Assembly: GCF_002797895.1 (NCBI RefSeq)
Contig: NZ_PGES01000001.1
Coordinates: 124,001-188,000, forward strand
Source: Janthinobacterium sp. 67
GTDB lineage: Bacteria > Pseudomonadota > Gammaproteobacteria > Burkholderiales > Burkholderiaceae_D
DNA: 64,000 nucleotides
Direction: 5' to 3'
A program made the translations under genes and the position numbers. The notes beneath the pieces are model-generated. The model saw only the letters and a list, made by a program, of their open reading frames with translations, did no database searches and was not told the DNA's origin. Below, piece by piece: positions 43,885-53,400 of the stretch. How positions within the stretch are numbered: position 1 is the first letter of the stretch; each line of letters opens with the position of its first letter.

Positions 43885-46013
43885 GCGACGGCTCCTTGCG
43901 CCACCGGCGCAGGGGCCGCACTGGGCACGGCTTGCGGCTTGCCCGACAGCTTGGCCAGCACGGCATCGCGCGGACCGTCGAGCAGTACCCGTCCCGCCTG
44001 CAGCACCACCAGGCGGTCGAGCAGGGGCAGCAGGGCGTTCTTGTGCGTGGTGGCGACCATGGTCACGCCTTCGGCCGCCAGTTCGCCCAATAGCCCGACG
44101 ATGCGCGCTTCCGTCTTCGCATCCATGGCGCCCGTGGGCTCGTCGAGCAGCCAGATGCGCGGCTTGGCCAGCAGCAGGCGCGTGACGGCGATCAATTGCC
44201 GCTGGCCGCCCGACACGCCGCGCCCGCCTTCGGTGATGGTCAGCGCCAGTCCCCGTGGCTGGCCCAGTATCAGCTCGATCAGGCCAGTACGTTTTGCCGC
44301 CGCCAGGATCGCTTCCTCGCCCGGGTCGGCCAGTCCCAGTAACAGGTTGTCGCGCAGGGTGCCGCTGAACAGCCGCGTTTCCTGCGGCAGGTAGCCGACC
44401 ATTTCGCGCACCACGGGCGGCGCCAGCAGGGCCATGTCGACGTCGCCCAGGTAGGCCTTGCCCTCGGCCGGCTGGTACAGGCCCGAGGCCAGTTTCAGCA
44501 GGGTGCTCTTGCCCGAGCCGATGGCGCCCACCAGGCCGACCCGTTCGCCGGGGCGGATGGCCAGGCTGTCCACTTCCAGCGCCACCTTTTGCGCGCCGCC
44601 ATACGTAAAGCGGATGCGTTCGAAGCGCAAGCCCGTATCGAGGCTGCGCGGCGTCAGCGCGAACTGCGCGTTGTCCGCTTCGTTGGGCAGGCTGATGACC
44701 TGTTCCAGGCCGTCGATCGAGGCGCGCGCATGCGCCCACTGCACCATCACGGCGGGCAGCTGCACGATGGGCATCAGGGCGCGGTTGCTGATGATGGTGC
44801 AGGCCATCAGGGCGCCCATGGTCATCTGGTTCTCGGCCACGAACCACGCACCCATCGAGATCAGCGCCACGTTGGTCAATTGCTGGAAGGCGGCCGTGAT
44901 GTTTTGCGACAGGGCCGCATAGTCGCGGATGTTCTGCTCCGCGTTGCTGCTTTCGGCCACCAGTTCGGCCCAGCGCGCCTGCATCATCCATTCGGCGCTG
45001 CTGCCCTTGAGCGTTTCCACGCCATCGACGGCTTCCACCAGCAAGCCGGCCTTGCGGTTGCTGGCGTTGAGGTTCTTGCGCGTGTGGCTCTCGATGGCGC
45101 GCTGGAACATCAGCCCGCACAGGAGGGCCAGCGGCAGCGCCACCAGCGGCACCACCACCAGCCAGCCGCCGATGATGGTGATCATGGCGAGGAAGATCAC
45201 GGCGAAGGGCACGTCCGTGAGCACGAACAGCGACGTCGACGTGAGCACGCCGCGCACCATTTCAAAGCCCTTCACCTGCGCCGCCAGGGTGCCGACGGAA
45301 GCGGGGCGCGACTCCATGCGGATGCCCAGCATGCGCTGGAAAAACCACTCGGACAATTCATGGTCGACGTCATTGCACGAGTGGTCGACGATGCGGCTGC
45401 GTACCTGCTTGAGGATGAATTCCAGGCCGATCGACAGGGCCACGCCCACCACCAGTACCCACAGGGTGCTGAAGCTCTGGTTCGGGATCACGCGGTCGTA
45501 CACCTGCATGGAAAACAGCGAGGTGGCCATGGTCAGCAGGGTCACCAGCGCGGTGGCCAGCACGGCGTCGACGAACACGCTTTTCTTCAGCCACAGGGCC
45601 TGGCGTACCAGGCTGAGTGCGCCGGGGCGGGCGCCGCTTTTTTCGCTGCGGCGCGGCAGGCCCACGCAAGCGAGGCCGGCCAGCGAGGCCAGCTGCAAGG
45701 CGCGTCCATCGACGCCTTCGCCGCGCCAGGCGCCGTCGGCGCCGCGCGACTGCAGCAAGCCCCAGCCCGTGCTGGCGCTGTAGACGGCGAACGGCAGCTC
45801 GCCCGGCGTCGGTGCGTGCAGCTGGCGCGCCGCGCCTTCCAGCCCGGCCGCTTGCCAGATGGCGGTAAGCACCATGGCGGGCGCGCCGCTGTCGTCGATA
45901 TCTTCGAGCTGGCGCTGCAGGTCGGCCAGGCGCGCGCTGGCGACGTGCTGGCCCGTCAGGCGCGCAGCCCGTTCGATAAGTGTCAGCAAGCCATGTTTGA
46001 TGGAGTTGTCCAC
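43881..46013 (-). CDS. Type I secretion ABC exporter (LapB-like)
   Basis: 710 residues from a GTG with AGGAG five bases upstream; ATGs at 46034 and 46031 lie outside that ribosome site. An N-terminal C39-like domain (1-130) lacks the catalytic cysteine, as in RTX adhesin exporters. Six membrane helices (about 150-430) precede the ATPase with Walker A GAIGSGKST (about residue 500), signature VSGGQRQL and Walker B IWLLDEP. It exports the adjacent giant protein through the HlyD/TolC-like channel. Confidence 0.95.
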   Translation of the reverse strand: MDNSIKHGLLTLIERAARLTGQHVASARLADLQRQLEDIDDSGAPAMVLTAIWQAAGLEGAARQLHAPTPGELPFAVYSASTGWGLLQSRGADGAWRGEGVDGRALQLASLAGLACVGLPRRSEKSGARPGALSLVRQALWLKKSVFVDAVLATALVTLLTMATSLFSMQVYDRVIPNQSFSTLWVLVVGVALSIGLEFILKQVRSRIVDHSCNDVDHELSEWFFQRMLGIRMESRPASVGTLAAQVKGFEMVRGVLTSTSLFVLTDVPFAVIFLAMITIIGGWLVVVPLVALPLALLCGLMFQRAIESHTRKNLNASNRKAGLLVEAVDGVETLKGSSAEWMMQARWAELVAESSNAEQNIRDYAALSQNITAAFQQLTNVALISMGAWFVAENQMTMGALMACTIISNRALMPIVQLPAVMVQWAHARASIDGLEQVISLPNEADNAQFALTPRSLDTGLRFERIRFTYGGAQKVALEVDSLAIRPGERVGLVGAIGSGKSTLLKLASGLYQPAEGKAYLGDVDMALLAPPVVREMVGYLPQETRLFSGTLRDNLLLGLADPGEEAILAAAKRTGLIELILGQPRGLALTITEGGRGVSGGQRQLIAVTRLLLAKPRIWLLDEPTGAMDAKTEARIVGLLGELAAEGVTMVATTHKNALLPLLDRLVVLQAGRVLLDGPRDAVLAKLSGKPQAVPSAAPAPVAQGAVA

Positions 46014-46041
46014 GCTGTCTCCTGTGTGCATCATGTCGGTG

Positions 46042-47334
46042 TCAATTCGCGCGCGCCACGCCCGCCGGCGTCGTGCGCCCGGCCAGGGTGCCCGTCTGCG
46101 CGGCCAGGCGCAGGCTGGCGGCAATCGCCTGCGCCCGCGTGTCTTCCAGCGAAAACCGCGCCTGCGTTGCTTCACGCACGGCGTTGAGCACGTCGTTCCA
46201 GCTCTTGCGGCCGATCACGTACTGGCGCGCATACGATTCGAATACCTGCGTCGAGGTGGTGCTGGCTTCGCCCGCGTTGCCCAGGCGCTGGCGGCTCGCC
46301 TCGGCCTCGTTCCAGTCCAGCGTAAAGCGTTCGCGCACGTCGCGTTCGGCCGCATCGTGCGCGGCGCGCGCCCCTTCGCGCCTGGCCACGGCGGCGTCCA
46401 CGCCGGCCTTGGCCGACAAGCCGGCGCCCGGCTGCGCCTGCAGCACCAGCATGGCGCGCGTGCGGTTGTCGGCATTGATGCCGCCCGTGGGCTTTTCCAT
46501 GCGCAGCACGACTTTTGGCATGTAGGCCGAGCGTTGCAGGGTGATTTCGGAGTCGGCCGCCTGCGCCTCGAAATCGAGGCGGTGCAGGGTGGGGGAGTAG
46601 TCGACGGCCTGGCGCATGACCCGCTCCAGGCTGGCGTCGGGCAGCGGTTCGCCCACGCCGATGCCGCTGGCGGTGACGAGGCGCACCGGTTTGCCGGCCA
46701 GCTGCGACAGCTGCGCCAGCGCGTTGTCCAGCGCCTGGCGCGCATTCGACACGTCGTTGGCCGCCTGGTAGGCGCGCGATTCGGCCAGGCGCTGGTCCGT
46801 TTGCGAACTGACCGACTGCGCCACGCGGCGCTTGATCATGTCCAGCAGGCGCTGGTGTTCGGCCAGTCCCTCTTCGGCAGAATGCACGCGCGCCGTCTGG
46901 CGCAGCGCTTCCGTGTAGGCGGCGATCACGCGCAGGGACAGGGTCAGGCGTTCCTCTTCGATGGCCGCGCCGGCCGCGTCGACCCGGCTGCCGGCCGCAT
47001 CGATGCCCGCGTCGATGCGCCCGCCGCTCCACAACGGCTGTTCGACGCGCACCACGCCGCCCGTTTCGCGCGAACCCGTGGGGACTTCGGCCGACAGGCT
47101 GGGGAAGCGCTGCCACTGCGCGCCATCGAGCTCGGCGCGCGCGGCCGCCTGCGCCGAACGCTTGCCCTGGACGGCGGGATGGCTTTGCAGCGCCTGCTGC
47201 AAGACCTGGTCGAAGCTCCAGGCCGTGGCGCCCTGGGCCTGGGCGAAAGTGCTGATCGATGCCATGGCCATGGCCGCCAGTACGGCCGCGCCACGTGGCA
47301 GTAAAAACCATGCTGGGAAACCGCGTAATCTCAT
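46042..47334 (-). CDS. TolC-like outer membrane channel (LapE/AggA type)
   Basis: 430 residues from the ATG at 47334; a GTG at 47352 is also possible. The signal region (WFLLPRGAAVLAAMAMASISTFAQAQG) is followed by OEP-type repeated helical hairpins (DQVLQQALQSHPAVQGKRSAQ..., SYARQYVIGRKSWNDVLNAVREATQA). These form the outer-membrane barrel and periplasmic tunnel of a type I secretion system. It follows the giant secreted protein gene and precedes the ABC exporter. Confidence 0.93.
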   Translation of the reverse strand: MRLRGFPAWFLLPRGAAVLAAMAMASISTFAQAQGATAWSFDQVLQQALQSHPAVQGKRSAQAAARAELDGAQWQRFPSLSAEVPTGSRETGGVVRVEQPLWSGGRIDAGIDAAGSRVDAAGAAIEEERLTLSLRVIAAYTEALRQTARVHSAEEGLAEHQRLLDMIKRRVAQSVSSQTDQRLAESRAYQAANDVSNARQALDNALAQLSQLAGKPVRLVTASGIGVGEPLPDASLERVMRQAVDYSPTLHRLDFEAQAADSEITLQRSAYMPKVVLRMEKPTGGINADNRTRAMLVLQAQPGAGLSAKAGVDAAVARREGARAAHDAAERDVRERFTLDWNEAEASRQRLGNAGEASTTSTQVFESYARQYVIGRKSWNDVLNAVREATQARFSLEDTRAQAIAASLRLAAQTGTLAGRTTPAGVARAN

Positions 47335-47377
47335 CCCGTATTTTTCCGGCACCAGGCCTGACGCATTTCAAGGTGTG

Positions 47378-47439
47378 GCGGGAACGCGCGCCGTGCTGCG
47401 CTGCGCGCTCCCGCTCCCGTGCCAGGCGTGGCGCCTGGC
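47378..47439 (-). terminator. Two hairpins between the giant secreted protein gene and tolC-like gene
   Basis: GCGGGAACGCGC (47378-47389) and GCGCGCTCCCGC (47403-47414) form a 12-pair stem with one mismatch. GCCAGGCG-TGG-CGCCTGGC (47421-47439) is a perfect 8-pair stem. They sit just after the adhesin stop. Neither has a U tract, so partial termination or mRNA protection, giving more adhesin than exporter, is likely. Confidence 0.55.
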
Positions 47440-47454
47440 GTGGTTGCCCCTGCT

Positions 47455-50400
47455 TCAGACGACGAAGTTGGCCGCCGTCAGCTGCGTGATGTTCACGCCA
47501 CCGAGCAGCACCAGCGCCGTGTCGATGGCGTTGGCGTTGCTCAGGTCACTCGAGTGATACACGGTCACGGCGCCGCTGTTCTGCGCATCGGCGATGACGA
47601 TGTAGCCCTGTCCCGACAAGACGCTGTTGTCGGCCGCGATGGCGCTGGCCGCCGCGCCGATCGACACGGACGTGCCGTCGAAGATGAACAGGTTGTCGTT
47701 GCCAAAGTCCGTGCCCACGTTGACGCCCACGGCCACCGACGCCGTCAGGTGGGCGATGGCGGACATGTCGATCACGTCGCCGCCGGCCGCCGGCAGGCCC
47801 GTGCTGAAGTCGGCGACCGTCAGCGGATTGTGCAGGGCGTTCTGGCTCAGCACGAACAGCTGGCTGGCGTCGGTCAGGTCGGCTTGCGCCTGGGCGGCGG
47901 CCGCCGCCGCGGCATCGGCATTCGCCGCCACCGTCAGCGAACTTGCGTCCGTCAGGTCCGCCTGCGCCTGCGCTTGCAGGGCGGCGGCCGCTGCCGCATC
48001 GGCTGCCAGGTGCAGGGCGCTGGCGTCCGTCAGGTCGGCCGTCTGCGACGCGGCCAGGGCCGCTGCCGCTGCCGCATCGGCGGCCTGCGTGAGCGCCACG
48101 GCATCGGTCTGGTCAGCCAGCGCTTGCGCGGCGGTGGCGTGGGCCGCGTCCGTCGCTGCCACGGATGCCAGGGCGCTGGCGTCGGTTTGGGCGGCGATGG
48201 CGTTCGCTTGCGCCAGCGCGATGTCGGCCGCCTGCGCATCGGCATTGGCCTGGGCCGCCGCCGCGTCGTCCGCATAGGCGGCGTTCGCATTGGCATGCGC
48301 CTGCGCCGCTGCGGCTGCCGCGCTGGCGGCGACCGCATCGTCGGCTTGCGCCGCTTGCAGGGCCAGCAGGGAGGCGGCGGCCTGTGCCTGCGCCAGCGGC
48401 GCGGCCGCATCGGCCGCATGGGCGGCCAGCGCGGCCGCCGCCGCGTTGTTGGCGTTGACGGTGGCCGCCGCTGCCGCCGCATCGTCGGCTTGCGCCGCCT
48501 GGGTGAGGGTCAGCGAGGCCGCGGCCTGGGCTGCCGCTGCCGCGGCCGCGTCGTCGTCGTTCTGCGCCGCCGTGGCCGCTGCCAGTGCGCTGGCGGCCGT
48601 TGCCGCCGTGCTGACTGCGAGGGCGTCGGCGGCGATGGCGGCCGTGTGCGCGGCGGTGGCGGCGGCCGCATTGGCCGCGGCCTGGTTGGCGGCCGTGTCA
48701 TCGGCTTGCGCCGCCTGGGCGGCGAGCAGCGCCGCCGCCGCTGCCGCGGCGCTGGCGCTGGCCGTGGCGTCGGCCGCTGCCGCTGCCGTGGCCGCCGCTT
48801 GCGCCAGTGCGGCGGCGGCGGCGGCATCGGCTGCCGCCTGGTCGTCGGCGACGGCGGCGTTGTGCGCGGCCTGGGCATTGGCGGCGTTGGCCGCCGCCAA
48901 TGCGGCTGCCGCGTCATCGGCTTGCGCCGCTTGCGTCGCCGCCAGGGTAATGGTTGCCGCAACGGCTGCTGCCGCTGCCGCCACATCGGCGTCATGCGCG
49001 TTTTGCGCCGCCAGCTGGGCTGCCGCTGCCGCGGCGGCGGTGGCGGCCACGTTGGCGTCGGCGGCCAGGGCGGCGTCGAGCGCCGCTTGCGCGCTGGCGG
49101 CTGCCGTGGCGGCAGCTGCCGCGGTGGCGTCGTCCGCCTGGGCATTGAGGGTGGCGGCCATGGAAGTGGCCGCTTGCGCCGCCGCCGCTGCCGCGGCGGC
49201 ATCGGCATTTTGCGCCGCGACGGCCGCCGCATGCGCGGCGACCGCATTGGCGGCGGCGGTGGCTGCCGCCGCATCGTCGGCCTGGGCCGCCGCCAGCGCC
49301 GCATGGGCTGCCGCCGCATTGGCATTGGCCTGGGCCGCATTGTCGGCCGCTCCCTGGGCGGCGATAAGGAGGTTCAGTTTCAGGGTCCTGTCATTGTCGG
49401 CATCCGTGGCGTTGACATCGGCCGTGACGGCGGCGGTCAGATTGGCGATGGCCGCGTTGAGCGCGGCATGGGCGTTGAGCGCTGCCGTATCGGCCAGTTG
49501 TGCCGCCAGGGTGGCGGCCGCCGAGAGGGCGGCCGTGTGCGCGGCATTGGCGGCGGCATCGTCGGCGGCCAGCGCCGCGCTGGCTGCCGCCAGTGCGTTG
49601 TTGGCCACCGTGGCGAGGGTTGCCAGGGCGCCGTCGGCCAACAGCGCCGCGTCGGAAGCAAGCTGTGCCACTGCCGCGGCAGCGGCCGTGCTTGCCGCCG
49701 TGGCGTCGTCGTTCTGGGCCGCCGTCGTCGCGGCAAGCGAGGCAGTGGCCGCCACGATTGCCGCGTTGAGTGTGGTCGTGGCGTTATTCAGGGCCGTTTG
49801 CGCGTTGGCCGCTGCCGTGGCAGCCGTGGCGGCCAGGCTGTCGTCGTTCAGGGCCTGGTTCAGCGCGGCCAGCGCGCTTGCCGCCGCCGCCGCGGTCGTG
49901 CCGACGGCGAGATCGGCCGCTTGCGCGGCCTGCGTGGCTGCCAGCGAGACGGACGCCGTGAGCGCGGCTGCCGCCGCGGCGATATCGTCCGCTTGCGCGT
50001 GCTGCGTGGCGGCGGCCGAGATGGCTGCCACGGCGGCGGCCGCTGCGGCAACCGCGTCGGCGGCGGTGGCGGCCGTGGCGGCGGCCGTTGCATTGGTGGC
50101 GTTCAGCACAGCTGCGGCGGCGGCCGCATCGTCGGCCAGGGCCGCATTCAGGGAAGCGAGCGCGTTGGCGGCGATGGTGGCGGCGCTGGCGGCGGCGTTG
50201 TCGGCCAGTTGCGCCGCTTGCGCGGCCGCTTGCGAGGCGTTGGCGACGGTGGCGGCCGTGGCGGCGGCCAGATCGTCGGCGACGGCGGCGGCGGTGGCCG
50301 CGTTCGCCGTCACGGCGGCAGCTGCCGTGGCGGCCGCATTCGCGTCGGCCTGCAAGGCCGCATTCAGGGCGGCCAGGGCATTGGCCGCCGTCGCGGCCGT

Positions 50401-53400
50401 CGTGGCGGCGGCCGTATCGGCCGCTTGCGCGGCCTGGGCCGCTGCCAGCGAGGTGGCGGCCACGCCGGCGGCGGTGGCCGCTGCGGCATCGTCCAGCTGC
50501 GCCGCCGTCGCTGCCGCTTGCGAGGTCAGGGCCAGGGTAGCGGCGGCGGTGGCGGCGTTGTCGGCGGCCAGTGCCGTGTTCAGCGCCGTCAGGGATGCGG
50601 CGGCCGTGGCTGCTGTCGAAGCGGCCGCCGCGTCGTCCGCCTGCGCTGCCACTGCGGCGGCATGCGACAGGTTCGCCGTGGTGGCGGCCGTCGTCGATGC
50701 CAGTGCCGCCACCAGGTCGAGCGGATGCGCGGCCGAATAGGCGGCCAGGGCGGCGGCATTGGCGGCGTCGTTGTTGGCGATGGTGGTCAGGGCGGCGGCA
50801 TCCGTCAAGGCGGCCTTGGTGGCCGCCACGGTGGCGGCCGTGACGTCGAGCGTGTGTTGCGTACCCAGCAGGACGGCGTCGGTGAGGCCGGCCAGGGTGG
50901 CGGCGGCGGTGGCGGCGGTGGCATTCGCGGTCGCCACCAGGCCCAGTGCGACGGCATCCGTCAGGTTGGCCGTCGTTTGCGCCGCAGTGGCGGCGGCCGC
51001 ATCGACGGTCGCCACCAGGCCCAGGGCGACGGCGTCCGTCAGCGCGGCCGTGGCGGCGGCCGTGTTGGCGGCGGCGGTGGCGGCTGTCGAGACGGTCCCC
51101 AGTGCCACGGCATCGGTCAGGTTGGCAACGGCGGCAGCGGCGCTGGCGGCCGTATTGGCGGCCGTCGAGACGAGGCCCAGTGCCACGGCGTCGGTGAGAT
51201 TGGCCGTTGTTTGCAGGGCGGCAGCGGCAGCCGCATCGGCCGTGGCGACGAGGCCCAGCGCCGTGGCGTCCGTCAGCGCGGCGGTGGCGGCAGCCGTATT
51301 GGCGGCCGTGGTGGCGGCGGTCGAGAGCGTGCCCAGGGCCACCGCATCGGTCAGGTTGGCAACATTCGTCGCCGTATTGGCGGCGGCGGCAGCGGCCGTG
51401 GCGAGCAGGCCCAGTGCGGCGGCATCCGTCAGGTTGGCCGTCGCCTGCAGGGTGGCGGCCACGGTGGCGTCGGCCGTGGAGATCAGGCCCAGCGCCGAGG
51501 CATCCGTCAGCGCCGCCAGGCTGGTGGCCGAGGCGGCGACCAGCGCATCGGCGTTCGAGACGAGGCTCAGTGCGGTGGCATCGGACTGGCCCGCTGTCGT
51601 CACGGCTGCGGCGGCAGCGGCATCGGCGGCGGCCGACACCAGGCCCAGTGCCACGGCATCGGTCAGGTTGGCCGTGTTTTGCGCCGCCGTGGCTGCCGCC
51701 TGCGCCAGCGTGTTGGCAGAGGTCAGCGCGTTGACGGTGGTCTGGGCGGCCAACTGGGCTGCCGCATCGGCGGTGGACACCAGACCCAGCGCGCCGGCAT
51801 CCGTCAGTGCGGCCGTGGCGGCGGCGGCGGTGGCGGCGGCTTGCGCGGCTGCGGCGGCGCTCACTGCCGAAATATCGATCCCGCCAAGGGCGGCGGCCGC
51901 TTCCGCTGCCGAGACGGCGCCTGCGGCCGTGGCGGCGAGCGCTGCTGCGTCGGTCAGGTTGGCTGTCACTTGCAAGGCCGCTGCCAACCCCGCGTCGGTA
52001 GTGGCGGTCGTGGCTAGGGCGATGGCATCCGTCAGGCTGGCAGTGATATCGGCGCCATCGGCATCGCCCTGCAAGGCATTGACGGTGGCCGTCAGGTCAA
52101 GCACGCTGGTCTGGCCGGCCGTGACGTTGGCGGCCACGGCGGCGAGGTTGGCGAGATTGAAGGCGTTGAGCGCAACATTGACGTCCAGCAGACTGGCCTG
52201 CGCATTGGCGGCAGCCGCGTCGGCATCGGCCTGGTCGGCCGCTTGCTGCAAGGCGACGACGTCGGTCTGGTCGGCCACTGTCTGCGCATTGGCGGCATCG
52301 CTGGCGGCGGCCGCGTCGGCGGCGGCCAGGGCGGCCGCATCCGTCTGGTTGGCCGTCGTTTGCGCGGCCAGCGCGGCGGCGGCATCGGCATCGGAAATGA
52401 TTTGCAGGGCGGCCGCGTCCGTCAATGCCGCTTGTGCGGCGGCGCTGACGGAGGTGCTGGCGGCCGCATCGGCCGTGATTTGCAGGGCTGCCGCGTCGCT
52501 CTGGTTGGCGGTAATTACGGCATTCGCCGCCACGGTGACTGCAGCGGCAGCGGCGACGTCGAGTGCGGCCGCATCGGCACTGGCGGCCAGTGCGGCGGCG
52601 GCTGCCGTGGCAGCGTCGGCATCGGAAATCAGGGCAAGCGCAGCCGCGTCCGTCAAGTTGGCTTGCAGTTGTGCCGCATCAGCCGCCGCGGTGGCGGCAT
52701 CGGCGATCAGGCCCAGGGTGGGCGCGTCCGTCATGTTCGCTTGCGTCTGCGCATTGGCGGCGTTCGTCGCGGCGGCATCGGCGGCGGCCTGCAGGGCGAC
52801 GGCGTCCGTCGCGTTGGCGATGGCCGCGTCCTGGGCGGCGATGGCGGCGGCGGCGTCCGCCGCCATCGTCAGCGCCACGGCATCGGTCAGGCTGGCCTGC
52901 GCATCGGCGGCAATGGCCGCATTCGCGGCGGCGGTGGCGGCGGTGCCCAGTGCCGTGGCGTCGCTGGCATTGGCCGCTGTCGCCGCATCGGCGGCGGCCG
53001 TGGCGGCCGCGTTCGCGGCGGCGGCCAGGGCGGCGGCGTCGGTGACATCGGCCAGTTCGGTCGCAGCGGCAGACGCGGCGGCATCCGCATCGGAAATGAG
53101 GGCCAGGGCGGCGGCATCCGTCAAGCCGGCCTGGATGTTGGCCGCGACGGCGGCATTGGCGGCGGCAGTGGCCGCCAGATCCAGGGCGGCGGCGTCCGTG
53201 GCATTGGCCAGGGCCGTGGCGGCGGCGGCAGCGGCCGCATCATTGGCCGAGACGACGCCAAGCGCTGCCGCATCGCTCAGCGCTGCCTGCGTGTTGGCCG
53301 CAGTGGCGACCACGTCGGCCGCATCGGCGATGGCTTGCAGGGCAGGGGCGTTGGTCTGGTCCGCTTGTGTTTGTGCCGCATCGGCAGCGGCGTGCGCGGC

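Noticed and set aside
47419..52017. A 1,532-codon open frame on the plus strand, Arg/Gly-rich, opposite the giant Ala-rich gene
   Set aside because: It is the mirror of GCC/GCG-rich alanine codons; no ribosome site, low-complexity composition and no family. The antisense gene has the signal-like ends and exporter neighbours.
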